DNA of 64,000 nucleotides from Macrothele yani (GCA_039090855.1 CM077013.1:142435240-142499239); one strand, 5' to 3'; positions 21,931 to 35,157 are shown, counted from the first letter of the stretch. The notes: generated from the sequence alone by a model not told the origin. Numbers and translations are program-made.

Positions 21931-22710
21931 CACATGTATGAGGGTGACGACATTTAACAACTACACAGAAGCGGGAACATCGCGGGGGAAAAAAATACAA
22001 TTACAGAAGAAATCTTCACTCTGTCCGACTTCCGTTTTCGAAAATTTGTCCAACATTTTCAAGGTGAAATACAAATATTTATGGAATAAAATGATATCTA
22101 ACAATACTGGGTAAAGGAAACATCGCGACCCCCCCCCAAAAAAAAAACGATTACGAGAGAAAATTTACCTCAGTCTACTTTCAGTTTTCAAAGGATGAAA
22201 TTCCGTCCTCCGATGAAGAAATGGATCCCCCACACCACCACCACCAATCCTCCCAAAATATCAGTTCAGTTATGCATCGATCTTGTAAACGGTCCAAATG
22301 ATAACAAAAAAAGAAGGAATTCCTCGAATCAGCGCAAGAATCTTGTAGGCGAAGATTACGGGGAAATTTTCAGGTGGCATAACTTCTGTTTTCGGAAATC
22401 GTTGCCTACAATTTCAAGCTGAAATTATGTAATGGAATTATATTTAACAATACTGAACAGAAGCAACACCGCGCGAGAAAAAAAAAAAAATGATTACGGA
22501 AAAAATCTGCACTCCGTTTAACTTCCATTTCCGAACGTTTAAAAAGACGAAACGTCCCCTAACGGAATACGACCCCCCACTAATACCCCGAAAATTTCTT
22601 CACTTTTGCATTGATCTCGTAAATGACAAAAGGGGGGGGGACTCCACTAATTCGCGGAAGAATCTCACGTACCAATTAACCGCTGAATCGATTTCGAATG
22701 TCCTAAGATT
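21931..22710. repeat. Degenerate tandem repeat, three diverged units
   Basis: A block of ACAATACTG or a variant, AACATCGCG or a variant, an A-run, GATTACGNNNGAAA and CTTCCNTTTTC recurs at about 21945, 22100 and 22450. The second and third are separated by about 350 bases and include an extra shared TTGATCTCGTAAA-like block. It may be a decayed satellite. Confidence 0.5.
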
Positions 22711-23134
22711 ACGCTAAAATATCGATGACCGGTAAATTTGAACTTTTAGCGCAGATTTCGTCAAAATAGCGAATTTTTGGCAGAATGGCGAAAGAACAAC
22801 GCTTTGGCGCAGGTCTGGCAACCCTGCACTTAAGAACACCACTGTAATCCAACCCATCTTGCCCAAGACACATTTCCTTTTAGCAATATTCTTTGTTCCT
22901 ATGTTATCCTCACCAGAGTACTGAAGGAACTATAAAATACTAAGGGACAAGGTGTCTGTTGTTAAGAGGTTTCATTGTTTGGAGGTTATCGTTAATGTTA
23001 ACCTTATGACAGCTGATCTGTACCAAACAAAACTTGCCAGTGCTTGGTGTCCATTATTTCATGGAGGTTTTGCTGTACATGAATAACCTGTAATTTCTTA
23101 CTTTTTAAGAGAAAAAAATGAAAGTATAAAGTCT
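22711..23134. other. Spacer downstream of the presumed host-gene end
   Basis: No genes are visible. Around 22740-22815 the motif GGCGNA or AGCGNA recurs among A/T runs, possibly a decayed transposon end. Confidence 0.4.
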
Positions 23135-23158
23135 GACACAATAATTTAGACACTGAAT

Positions 23159-23164
23159 TTTATT
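23159..23164 (-). promoter_or_regulatory. Candidate poly(A) signal AATAAA
   Basis: On the minus strand GTGAATAAAATTCAG is followed about 20-30 bases later by TTATTGTGTCAGACTTT, a plausible GU-rich downstream element. Other hexamers exist in this AT-rich region, so it is one candidate only. Confidence 0.35.
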
Positions 23165-26100
23165 CACAAAATGTGAACACAACATTCAATAACAAGCATC
23201 ACCTGCAACAATAACACTCGCTCCTTCCAACCAGGCAGAAGACAAGCACAATATAGCCATAAAAGACCTGCACTTTTCAGAAAGATATCACAGTTACAAG
23301 GATCAATGACATCGTTCTGGCAAAGAGCAAGAATTATCCCTGAAATGCTTGATTCTTCCACTCCAGCAGATAACGAGAATCCTGTGGTCACTCAACCCTA
23401 CCTGCAATTTCTTTAAATTTTTTTATAATTAATTTCCATAATTTTTTTCCTTAATTGCTTAAAAATTTAAACCACATTTTTCCCCTTTATTACCAAAAAG
23501 ACAAGTTGCTAACCATAGTTACAAAACCAAAATGAAGTAAAAATAATTATTTGAACTTCTACATAGATCAGGATGGTTGGGTGTCCATTACAGGACAACA
23601 GTAGGTCTGCGGAAATGGCTGCATATTCACATTATAATCAAGAATTTCAAACACCATGTTTCTGAGAAAAGAACATTCTAACTATCCAGCTCACATTTTT
23701 TTTAAATTTGATATATTAACCACAGATAAGACATTAAAACTTAGTGCTTGCTATTGATTGAAAGTGAATTATTTAGTTTTACAAATATTATATGGCTGAA
23801 TTTTCTATGTTGACATCGGTTAAAAAAGCACCTAGCTGATTCATGAAAAACAATAATTGCAATGACATACCAGCACAACAGGAAAAAGAGATAACACTCG
23901 CAGGTTTGAGCATTATTGCGTAAGGAGGAAGAGGCAAATACTAACTGCAGCCTAAACATTACTAACCCACAAAATGTTCACATGTTCCTAAAATAACACT
24001 AAATTTAGCCAATTTATCATAGCATATACATATATATGTGTTAAAGGGGCCCACGGTCTAATTGCTCCACTGAAGCAATATTTTATGATAAAATGATTAC
24101 GTCTTACACACAGATCAGTTCATATTTGATTTTGTGTAGTATGTATATGTCAAAGACATTTCCATATAAAATATGAATACATAAATCAAGAATGTTTCCA
24201 AATACACAAACATATCTTTAAACATGAAAAAAGTTAACAGTATAAAATATTAGAATGAAATGCCACACCATTTAGAAATACATAATCAAGAAACATCATT
24301 CAAATGCTTCTTACAAAAACCTTTGAATTCTATAAAAATTAAGTCCTTTCCATGGACTGGAGAAAAAAAAATTACATTAAGTATCAGCAAATATCCACCA
24401 CTTAATCTATGGGGAGGAAAAAGAAAGTAATAAAAAAAATAAAAAAAAAGTGTTGAATCACACGACTTGACATTACACCAAAACACAAAAAGAAACCTGT
24501 ACTACACAGTTATAAAACGAGAAACTTTGCTTTGTTCTAATGTAGCAGCCAAACAACATTTCATCCGTAAAATGCCTAATCACAGAATTACAGAAACTTA
24601 CATTAATTGAATAAAAGCAATAATCACCATAAAAAAGCAGTCATTATGTAAACATGCACAAGAAATTCACAGTATAATATCTGCTTTAAACTTTATGTTT
24701 TTATGCAACTATTCATAAAAACTCACTTTAAAACATATCATGAAAACTGCAGAGTAACATGCAATTTTCACATCATTTCTACAGTTACTTTAAGTTTTCA
24801 ACAAAAGCACATAAACTTCACAGGAATTTACTTTTTAAAGTAGTCATTACAAAGCACTAATTCAAAGAATTACAGTTTTAGTTCAAAACTCCTTACCAAC
24901 ACAAAACACTAACTATTCACAACTGCCAGAGCTCATTTAGTATAAACACTTTATTAAATTTGCTAAGTGGGCCCCTATATTATTTCTTACTTCTCATGTG
25001 CAATGGATTAAACCAATCCACCACATATTATTACATGCTCACAATAGGCCACACTGGTAGCCGTTGCATTTCATGAGCATTACCATAGAAGTTTTAAAAT
25101 GGCATTTTAACCATTGTTTTATTATGTAAGCACAATTCGGCTAATTTCATTTAAAAAATATAGGCATGAAAGCCAGCATACTCCACATGCATCCTGTTTA
25201 AGTCATTAAAGCCATAGTTTCAGCAATATATAAATAATATTCAACTGGTCTTTATTATTTTTCTTGCTTTCTTTTGATTCATAAGTTGACTTAAATAATG
25301 CAATGACATTGTATATATATGTATTTTTAAACAGTTTCCCCTCATAACCCGAGTTGAACGGGTAATTACGAGCAAATGTTCCACAAAGTTTACTTTCCAA
25401 ACAGTCTGGAGTGAGCTTGAATACTGAAAATACTTACCAACAATACCAGAAAGTAAGTGATTTGCAACTCTCGTAAAGTAAGCACCCCCTTTAAATGCAT
25501 TGGTCACACAATAACCAGATTTTAGCTGAAAGCAGCACAGTCCAACTGGAAATTGAGTAACATACTTAAGTCCACATTTGCATCATTACTTGCTCTAATG
25601 TACATTAAATTACTTAAAGAGAAAGTTATTTCTCTTCACACCCAAGTTCTGGTGTATCGGGAAGCTTGGTTTATTAAAGTCCCTCCAAAATGAAGGATAT
25701 CAGCACATGGTGAAAAAACTTTCCATATGAAATTCACGTTGCATACAGTTATTCCATTTGACTATGACACTGTTAGTGGGGCAGGACTTCGTATTAAGAT
25801 ACAAGTATTCACTGAAAAACATTTACTCTTTATCATGGTTACCATTTTTTTTTTTTCCTAATTCTTCCATCATAAAATTTGATGTCCCATTACAGTCTAT
25901 AAAACAATCATCACTGTAAACTAGTAAATCTGTTAAAAATTTCATCTTTAAAAATTCACTGGAAAACATCACATCAAACATCTAAAAAGAAGAATGTTTG
26001 AATCATTATATTCATTTCCTCCCAAATGCAAATCGGCTGCTCATCAAACCTAGATTTCCTTCTCGTTACAAAAATTCATACGTCTATAGTGAGAAACTTT

Positions 26101-28890
26101 AAATTCCTAAAATTTGTATGAGATTAACACAAGAGCAATTTTTTCCTATAAAATTTCCCCTCTTTATCACTGCAATTCAACAACTGTTAGCACAGGACCA
26201 TTCTTCTGGTATCTGCCAGCCCATATGATCACCAATGCAGCTATATATAAAAAAACAGAGCCAATAATTTTTCAGTGGTTTCTGAATCTCTCAAAGTCAT
26301 TGGCTGACCTAAAATGTTCAGTGATTATCAGTTAATTTTGTGACAACTTCCTCTTTAATATTTCTATTCATCAAGATCACATGGGGGGCTGGCCATTCAT
26401 TACCTGAAGAATGACTGGAGTGTTTAACCATAATCATTACAGAAAAATGTAATAACACACAAAGAGGAAGAGGCTTCTTTGAAAATTCACTAATAAAAAA
26501 CATTACTATGGTATAAAAAAACAAACCATACAAATTTTATAAATTATTACTAGATTTCTTTTATCTTTTGTACAGTGTTATCCATACCATGGCGATAAAT
26601 AAAACTGCAGAAATACACTTATTATATATATAAAAAAAAAAAAAAATCACAATTCATTTACACGTTCCACTAATTTTAGATGGATCAAAATACTTTCCCC
26701 AGGACCAGTTTTCTTCAGTAAAAAGTCAACTGGGAAAAACACTGATTCTAAAGCACATTTCATGATTATACATTTTAATTCAGATAATGCGAATGTTATT
26801 TATTACATCTGCGCTGATTTTGGAACTCTGAATTACCCATACTAGTTCTTTCTTTTCAAACATGAACTAAAGACATCATAATTATCACACTTTTTAAATA
26901 ATTCTTTTAAGCATCAATATTACAAATTTTCTTTCCCCTGTTGGCTTTCACTTTACAAAAAAGTTTTGTTCGCTTCAACAAATAAACACCATGCATATTA
27001 CATTGTGAAAAAGAACCAGGCTAAATGAAAATGTGTAAATATAAATGAGGAAATACTTTCTTCACACGTACTGCTAAGCAGAATAATTATTATAACACAA
27101 GCCAGTATAAAACTTGCAGGACACTACAGCATTTTCTACTTCTCCAAAGAAGTTAAGTTTGGTAAAAGACATATGTTCAGCAATCAACCAACAAATCCTG
27201 CAGTTATGTATGCAACGCAGAGTAAAGGCAAAATGAATAAGACACACTCTGTTTAAATGTATCGGTATTTCTATATTGTGAGCAGTTCAATTCATCTACT
27301 AAGCTATTTTCAACTGTTAAATCCATGATAAGGAAACTATTAGGTATGGAGAATGTTTTGCAGACAAACTTATATATTAAAGACTTTTTTCAGAAGACAG
27401 TCTTTGTATTACCACACTTGTTATAAAAGGAAGGTTTTTGCATAACTTCATCAACTATGTTAGATTAGAATTTATAGAAAACGTTTCTTTCATGCCAAAT
27501 ATCAGGCACATTAAAATAGCAAATGACTGACTAAACGTACGACTGAATTGGTTTGTGTGTCTATTAATTAAACTGTGTGAAGGTGAAAGCACACTAACAC
27601 TCCCATACCTGGGGATGTTAGTGTGCTAGCTGAAAGCACACTAACACCCCCACATTCCCAGGTTTGCAGCTCATTCTATTCTTTAATTTGCTAGCAGCCT
27701 GCCCCCTACGAATCATTACACACTGCAAGTAAAACTAATATAATGCAAGTAAAACTATATAGTAAAGCTACATAAAACTGGTAACTAAAATATACTGACA
27801 AGCATTTGAAAATAAACCAAAGTCATGTGCATGAGATTTTTTCCTTTCTTTGAAAGAATGAATGTTAAAAATAATGATGCCTGTCTCAAAATTTGGCTAA
27901 ATCACTGTAATGCTCAGGGCCCTATAGCAGAAAGTTCCTGGTCACTCTGCGACAGATAACATGGTGCCACAGAATATTTGACGGGTGGTCACTACGCAAA
28001 ATATGTAACCACTAGATGCAAAAAGTAATAAAAATTTGCAGTTAGAAATTTAAAAAAAGGGAGAAAAGAACTGGCTGCCATGTTTAAAAATTTCACAGCA
28101 GTAGCACAAATGGCAACTTGTTTCGTACTGCATAATAATAACAAGGAAATCTTTTCTCTTATGTAATTTTTTTTGTATACAGTTGCTTATTTTTGGTACA
28201 TATATTTGGACAAAATAATATAGAAATGTTAGCGCATTTGTATTTTTTAATGTTTGATAATCTGAACGCATCAAAAATCCAAACTACCAGTGGTACTAAT
28301 TAGTTTGGATCTTCGACATTCTATTGCAACATTTTTTCTTTAATCAACAAGCAAAAACCATCAGCAAAATCTTCTAATAATTTGGAAACTACTGTATCTG
28401 CATACAGTGCATGTCTACATTCTGCTACTTAGAAGCAGGGGAAGATTGAAAGTATGATTATTCAGCAGCTGCAGTTTTGAAGCACTACCCAGTGCTAGTT
28501 TAACTCCAGATTCATTTTGAAATGTCCCTGAAATTTTCCCCAGAAGTATATCAAGCGTAGCATATGGAAATTCAATACAGCAAAACACATGAGAGGCAGA
28601 ACAAGGATGAAATGATATGTTGAGTTAACATAAAGTGGCAAAATGGACTGGAGATGAAGAAAACCAAAAGGTATTTACGCAGCTCTGTATCACTTCTGCG
28701 CAGTTCACCTCACCCTCTTCCATTTTTTTTTCAAACAACAGGCAAATAACTTGACTTTTCTTAGAAGATATGCTTTAGTAGAAGTACTTAGTTGACATTT
28801 GTTTGTGGCCCTAAAATTTTAAGCTTCCTTTTGATGCTAAGCTCCTGGGAGCACATAAATTAGGTATAAATGCAGTACATTTGTTTATAC
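23165..28890. other. 5.7-kb TE-poor AT-rich block
   Basis: No transposase, reverse transcriptase or terminal repeats are seen, in contrast to the rest of the window. No coding frame has family character. It is the strongest part of the long 3'UTR hypothesis. One hairpin at 27588-27627 stands out. Confidence 0.5.
27588..27627. repeat. Hairpin with a third copy of one arm
   Basis: AGCACACTAACA (27588-27599) pairs exactly with TGTTAGTGTGCT (27616-27627). After a one-base bulge TCCC pairs with GGGA-type bases, leaving a 7-base loop. AGCACACTAACA appears again at 27635-27646, so two alternative partners compete for one arm. Confidence 0.75.
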
Positions 28891-28989
28891 ATTTACAGTA
28901 GAACCCACTTACAACAAGGAGCCCAGGAAAGTGTGGTAGAAACCTTCTTTAAATCCGGGTGTTCGCTAAATCCGTTTTTAGGTGAAAAT

Positions 28990-30030
28990 TTCCACCATGT
29001 AAAAATATGCATACACAATAATATACATATATGTTTATATTCTATATCCATAACAACTGGATATACTTGAAAGATTTAATTATCTACATTCCTAAATCGA
29101 AATGGTTTTCTATTGGAACTGGAGTCAGACAAGGTTGTGTAATGTCACCCTGGTTGTTTAATATATTTATGGATATATGCATGCGTGATGCCAAAATGGA
29201 TAATACCAGTTTATGTCTTGATAATATCCGTGTGTGTAGATTGCTCTATGCTCATGACCCAGTCCTGTTGGCAGAGAGCAAAAGTGAGTTGCAGAGTATG
29301 TTGTCCCAGACGTACGAAGTTTGTATGAAATTCAAACTGAGCATAAATAAGGGAAAAACTGAAGTTATGGTTTTTAAGCGAGGAACTGTTCGTACTGAAT
29401 GTAAGATAAGTCTTAATGGCACAAAGATCGACCAGGTGAATGAGTTTATTTATATATTTAGGAAGTATGTTTGACAGAGGGAACAAATTATAGTGAAATT
29501 AGTAGGAGAGTGGATTCTTCATTGAAAGTCACAGCTGCCTAAGGAGGATTTCACTGGAATGATAGGTTCTCAACAAAGTCCCGAATGGTTGTGTATGAAA
29601 GTGTAATTGTTCCTATTCTGATGTACGGCTGTGAAACCTGGGTACTACAGAAGAAACTTAAGAGTCACTTGTGTGCTGGAGAAATGCGTTACTTGGGGTG
29701 GCGGTAAGACAAGCTCTACGTGAAGTGAAAATCCAGAGGAAATAAAATGTGTTGCAGATGTGTAATGTGATGCAAAATGTTATTAGTAAGGTGGAAACTA
29801 ATATTCTTACGTGGTTTGGCCATGTTGAAAGAATGAGTGATGAGGTGCTGACCCAAATAATTGTTTCAGCCCAAGCGGAAGGGAAGAAAGGTAGACAAAG
29901 GCCAAGGAAATCATGGGAAGACCAGATTCAGGAATGCCTGCACGAGAAAAAGATTATGAGTACGAAAGGTCTTGTGTGGTGGATGTTAATGAAGCCTCAG
30001 CTGTCTTCCGAGATCGTCGTAAATGGAGAC
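28990..30030 (+). pseudogene. Non-LTR reverse transcriptase fragment, decayed
   Basis: A frame at 29031-29474 gives the RT palm region: GTGVRQGCVMSPWLFNIFMD and LLYAHDPVLLAESKSELQSM, where the catalytic YADD has become YAHD. KINKGKTEVMVF-like text follows (here LSINKGKTEVMVFKRG). Another frame at 29749-30036 has the C-terminal TWFGHVERM and GRQRPRKSWEDQ. Stops and frameshifts lie between. The N-terminal part and endonuclease are missing. It belongs to the same family as 63118-64000 and is distinct from the RTE element; I do not assign the clade. Confidence 0.85.
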
Positions 30031-31009
30031 ATTTGATACATCAACAGTAAGCAAATTTTAGTTCTGTCAGTTAAATGTTTACTTGGCAGACTGTCTTTTC
30101 TTTGAGGAGCTAACTTCTGAACCTCAGAACAGCTTAATGATATGTATATACTAAAGCTAATTAATAAAATTTTTGAAGTACATTTAACCTGGTGGCTATG
30201 TGAGCCTGACCGCTGTTTAACTACACAATACACACGGAATAAAAGCAGCACTGTTCCTTCCAATGCAACGCTCACTTGGAGGGTGAAAGCAGCAATGGAC
30301 ACAATTCCAGGAATTACTTTCTGTTTCCCCTCTGGTGATATCCCCTTTCATTTCTCCAGATACCTCCATGCAATTGTTGCCTAAAAATCCAAATACATGT
30401 GCATGAGTCCCAAACATCCTTTTCTTGCCTACGTCGCCTGTTTTGAACTCCGCCAACACCATATTCTCAAAGCATAAGGGGTGGCAGAGCGTCTCACATT
30501 GATTTTTCTATTCGCCATTCTTGCATTAGCACACAAGGATTCCCCTACGCTGTTTCAATATCACCCTGTCTAATAACACTGGAAATGAAAGTGCTGTAGA
30601 CATGTCGGAAGTGATGCACTAAATAGAAGTTGTCGCCCATGCCTCTTTCTCTCTGGAATTGGGGTCAAATTTGCTATCAGTGATACCATAATTTTTCAAG
30701 TCATCACACAGGTACTGCAAAGTTTAGATGCCTGGGGTTTTCTTTCTTTTTAGGAAAAGGGGCCAGCACTGTGAAAGAAAAACTAGCAATATTTTTTAGT
30801 TTATTATTTTTAAAGTTTGCTATTACAAAATTGGTTATTTAAAAAAAATATTTGTTTTTTTTTGTTGATCTCAAAATTTTTTTATCACAAATTTATAAAA
30901 ATGGTTAATCCCCTATCTTTCACCACAAATGTTAAAAAGTAGCAGTGGTTGTCAGTCTAGAATGGTTTTTTATATATTTTATGACTACAATACTTGTGAA
31001 TTTGAGAAA
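30031..31009. other. Spacer, nothing recognised
   Basis: The sequence has several T- and A-runs near 30780-30900. I find no gene or repeat pair. Confidence 0.45.
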
Positions 31010-31430
31010 GAATAAAAAAGCAACATTTATTCACAATTACATATTTTATTGAAAGATATGTCATAGTTTCGTTGAGTGTGGCTTCATCAGGACAGATGGA
31101 GCAACCTTCAAATCCTTGTGATATCATCAGTGTTCGGACGATCTTGGATTTTGGTACGTTGTTTCCACGGACTTGAAAGTAGAGTAGATGTCATGTCGTT
31201 GACATGCCTTGAAGAGTAGGAGTATAGGTGGAAAGTTAATATATTAAGTTTGATAGTTGAATTAGGTTTATCAATAAGTTTAGCATTTTCAAACCAAAAT
31301 TTATGGTTATTTTCATGATTGTTGGGCTACAGACGGATTTTTCAGTTCACAGTTCCATACGTAAGTCTTGTGTTCCTTCACACAAAAACTTAAATCCCTG
31401 TGGATCTGTCCTATATATGAAGAGCAAATG
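31010..31430 (-). mobile_element. Penelope-like 3' end (GIY-YIG region), inverted partner 1
   Basis: Read on the minus strand this matches, block by block, the plus-strand segment at 31490-31990: GACAGATCCACAGGG, TGTGAAGGAACACA, AAACTTATTGATAAACCT, AAACTTAATATATTA, ATGACATCTACTC, ACCAAAATCCAAGA and a common AATTGTGAATAAATG end. The frame is badly decayed. Confidence 0.75.
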
Positions 31431-31489
31431 GACTGAATGATTCTCAAAAGTTTTAGTTATTTTAAACCTATAAACAAGGTGAATTTTTA

Positions 31490-31990
31490 CGGTTCAAAAG
31501 ATTATGTCAAAGACATAAATTCCTGGGAAATTTATTAGATCCCTTGTGAATGTGAACTTTCATATATAGGACAGACCCACAGGGCTTTAAGATTGTGTGA
31601 AGGAACACACAACTTAAGTATGGAACAGTGAACTGAAGGAGTCTTATTAGCACAGCATTGTCACAAAAACAACCATGAATTTTTGTTTGAAAGCGCTAAA
31701 CTTATTGATAAACCTGAGTCGACTATAAAACTTAATATATTAGAAGCTTCCCACATACACTGCAAATCTTTACGACTTGTCGATGACATAACATCTACTC
31801 GTTTCTTTCAAGCGCATGGAAACAACTTACCAAAATCCAAGACCGTTTGAACGCTGATGTCACAAGGATTTGAATGTTTACACTACATTTATTGTAATGA
31901 AGTCAAGCCAAACTCTCAGTGAAACTATAGTAGATCTTTAAATAAAATATTTAATTGTGAATAAATGCTGCTTTACTTATTCTAGAATAT
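31490..31990 (+). pseudogene. Penelope-like GIY-YIG endonuclease fragment, inverted partner 2
   Basis: One frame reads EIY, a stop, then IPCECELSYIGQTHRALRL, which matches the GIY-YIG endonuclease that ends Penelope-like retroelement proteins. It continues with AQHCHKNNHEFLFESAKLID and LNILEASHIHCKSL, typical of the same C-terminus. The first Gly is replaced and stops are present. The segment is the mirror partner of 31010-31430. The AATAAA-rich tail at 31930-31975 is shared by both arms. Confidence 0.78.
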
Positions 31991-32625
31991 TTTTTGCAAA
32001 ATTTATTCATGATAAAAACTAACTGGGTCTCTCCAAATGACCTAATTATGTGTAATCGCGTAAGTTTCCAGATCCATTCTATTTGCTGGACTGCAAGGCC
32101 CCCATGCTAATAATCAATGAAGTGTCAACAATCCAACTTCTTTTATAGCTCAATGATTATCACAAACAACACAGGAAACAATTTTTATACATCATGAATG
32201 ATGGCTGGAATTTATGTTACTCAAAATGATTGTAAGCGACACCTAGTTAAACACCACATTCCAGTGCTGCCATGTTCATAAAATAGATTTTGGTACCACA
32301 GTGTTATAAACGGAAAATATAGTAAGTAAAATTACAGACACATTAAAAAAAGAAAAAAGGTAGAACTAGCAAATGCAGGCCTATCCAAAATAAAATTGAA
32401 CACGTCTGGACATCCAAAGTTTTTCAGAATTTTTAAACTAAGAGAAAGAAGTGAATTAAAATTTACTTGCACATGTGTCACTGATCGCAGGCAGTTCTGC
32501 AGTAAAATATTGGGTTTGCTAAAATGAATGGCAAGACCCATACTTTTAAATCATGCCTCTGGCTATAGCAGGCATACTAAAAACTAGTTTCAGGTACTTG
32601 ATACACATTAAGCCTTCCAGTTATA
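31991..32625. other. Spacer, nothing recognised
   Basis: AT-rich, without family-like frames or paired repeats. Confidence 0.45.
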
Positions 32626-33922
32626 CAGGGCGATTCAAAAGTACCCAAAAATCTACATTTTAAAATGTACTTGCTGTAAAACCATAAAATATATCAGAGT
32701 ATTGCTGCTTGTGACTGTTGTGTGTGACCTTGGGGAACGAGCTGCGCCGTGTGATAGCACCACGGGACACTCCGCTTACGCGGGCAAGCAGTAACGTTCA
32801 GTCAGCCATGAGTCTCGTGCAAGAACAAAGAGTTGTTTTGTTAGAAGTTTATTTTGCGGAAAAATCTTACCAACATTGCATCCAGCTCTTTCAAAGGAAG
32901 TTTCCTGATGCTCCTATAATACCAGGGAAAACCAACTGTGTATGACATTGTGAATTGGTTTCGCGAGACAGGCAGTGTTCAGGATAAGCCTAAAGGCAGC
33001 CATCCTTCCATGGTGATGACCACGTTTCTGAAGGAAATTCACGTTTCCCTGCAGCGCTCTCCCCGGAAGTCACTTTGGCAGCTGTCTCAAGAGTTAGGGG
33101 CATCGTATTCAGCCTGCCAGAGGGCTACTAAACGTCTAAAATTATGGCCGTACAGAATTCGGGTAGTGCAAGAGCTATGTCCTTTGGACTCGGAAAAGCG
33201 CATTGCCTACTGCCAATGGTTTAAGAGTTTCACGCGCAAAAATGTGACTAACCAGCTTAACAATGCTTTTTTCAGCGACAAGGCATGGTTTCATTTGAAT
33301 AGATATGTCAACAGCCAAAACACTGGCATATGGGCTGCAGAGAATCCACACGCATTGCATGAGGTTGGACTTCACCGTCAGAAAGTTGGAGTGCGGTGCG
33401 CCATGTCTAGACGGCGAATTGCAGGGCCCTTTTTTTCGACACAACTGTAAAATCCGCTGTGTATGCAGACATCCTCCATCAATTTGTAGCGATGCTGGAA
33501 GAACACGGACATTACTGTTGGTTTCAACAAGATGGAGCAACGTGCCACACATCAAACCACACAATGGAGATACTTCGTGAGTTCTTCCACGATTGATTAA
33601 TCTCGAAAAAACTTTGGCCGCCTCGCTCTCCAGACTTTTATTTGTTGGGCTATCTGAAAGACACAGTTTACCACAACAACCCTAAGACAGTACAGGACCT
33701 GCGGAACATCATTACAGCCGTGAGGGACATACCAGCCAACACACTGAAGAGAGTTCCTGCCAACATGTGTCATCGGGTGAATTTGTGTCTTCAACAGAAT
33801 GGTGGACAATTACAGCATCTATTGTAAAGTGGTTTTCATTACCTGTAAGTATGAGTGTCAATATAACAGTATCGTGGTAGAAATATTTGAATTAAGAGTT
33901 CAGGGACTTTTGAATCACCCTG
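32626..33922 (+). mobile_element. Mariner-like (IS630-Tc1-mariner) element, complete ends
   Basis: TIRs start CAGGGCGATTCAAAAGT on the left and CAGGGTGATTCAAAAGT inverted on the right, with one mismatch in 17. TA flanks both sides (32624-32625 and 33923-33924). On the right the TA is part of a (TA)n run, a common landing site. The length is 1,297 bp. Confidence 0.9.
32809..33827 (+). pseudogene. Mariner-like transposase, broken
   Basis: The start MSLVQEQRVVLLEVYF is in one frame; after about 45 codons the frame shifts to YDIVNWFRETGSVQDKPKG. Motifs seen: FFSDKAWFHLNRYVNSQN (first Asp), FQQDGATCHTSN (second Asp) and LWPPRSPDF then GYLKDTVY. In relatives the third Asp sits in SPDLSPPDFFLWGY; here about five codons between two PD repeats are gone, removing that site. 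In-frame stops are also present. The C-terminus MCHRVNLCLQQNGGQLQHLL is kept. Confidence 0.85.
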
Positions 33923-33924
33923 TA

Positions 33925-35157
33925 TATATATATATATATATATATTTCAATTCTTGTAAAGCATGTTCTTGAAGTAGACTTAGTTTTATCAGAGTTGTCA
34001 CAAGAATCCCTAGAAGCTATTATGAACATGGGTTACAGACAGTCTAATTAGTTTCAGTGATTAGCTAATGGACCCTAACATTTCTTAAGTACTCCAAACT
34101 TGTATGCAGCAATGGAAATTAGCTACTGAAACCACATGATAATGTTCAAAAAACAAAATCTTTGTGGTGAACATGTTTTGTTACACTTCTCAAAATGATG
34201 AGGGCAAGCTAATTGAAGTATACTGTGAAAACCAGTATTCACAGCAAAAGGGTGATCAAAATCTGGTTTAAATGGCAAATAATTTTAAAACATCCACCTT
34301 CAACAAACTTATGGGAAGGCAGTGCCTCCAATACCAGCAACTCAGAATACACATGCGCACACACAGTGCTGAAAAAACAAAACAAAACTGCCATTTCATT
34401 TTAGAAACCAGCATCACACGTTTTGATCATGTTAGAAGAACAAGTTATATTGGTATATGTTTACCACTGCTAAAATGTATTCACTATGACCTTTCAAATG
34501 GTTAATCTACCAGCAATGATCAGTATAAGATGTGCCATTCTGCACATACAGAGACAGAGAGGATTGATAAGATTTACACCAAAGGTGTGTTCATCAAATG
34601 GGAAATAAATTGCTATCCTCTTTCATTAATTCACTGTCCACATTATGATTATTATTTTTCTTTTAATTTGGCTTCATGATGAGCAGGAAGAAAATTTCAG
34701 TTATGTTGAAATTCCACACGCACCGTCACTCTCTTTACGGGTTTTCGCTTCTTGTCGTACTCCCCACAAAAAAAGGGTTCTTCTCCTGCTAGTAGCAATG
34801 TCATTAATGTCAGATATCAATAGTTCAACAGCAGCTGAAGATCAGGCAACAGCTGTTAACAAAATAACAAACAATAGAAAAATATCTCTTCATTTGCACT
34901 CGGTAAAAAAATCAGCTGCTCTTATGGACTTGGTACTTAAGACTTGACACACACACACACACAGACAATCTAATATACAGTACCAATATAGCTGCCAGTC
35001 AATCGGTAAAGAATAACAGAAAAGTTGCTAAGTACCAGGTGCAGAAGAGCAGAGCTGCAATAGTTGTAAAAAAATTTCCCCGTTACCCCCACTAGAATGA
35101 AGCACAGATGGAGTTGATCGCCATTTCTCCTCCATGCAGAGCATCATATCGCGATGA
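33925..35157. other. AT-rich sequence just 3' of the host stop codon
   Basis: This contains a (TA)n run at about 33923-33944 and a short (CA)n run at about 34946-34963. No gene is seen. On the minus strand it would be the first 1.2 kb of the host 3'UTR. Confidence 0.45.

Larger units (their letters stand above)
23135..35157 (-). other. Possible very long 3'UTR of the FAM120-like gene
   Basis: This lies directly downstream of the stop codon at 35158 on the gene's strand. Large parts (23.2-28.9 kb) lack transposon sequence and are richer in T than A when read on the minus strand, as 3'UTRs often are. An AATAAA hexamer followed by a GT-rich stretch lies at the far end. A LINE fragment, a Penelope pair and a mariner-like element have inserted between 28.9 and 34 kb. 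That this is all one transcript is inference; nearer poly(A) sites could equally be used. Confidence 0.3.

Noticed and set aside
28895..28990. ACAGTAGAACCCACTTACAA resembling a pogo/Tigger TIR
   Set aside because: No inverted partner was found at a sensible distance, and the following sequence is a LINE fragment.
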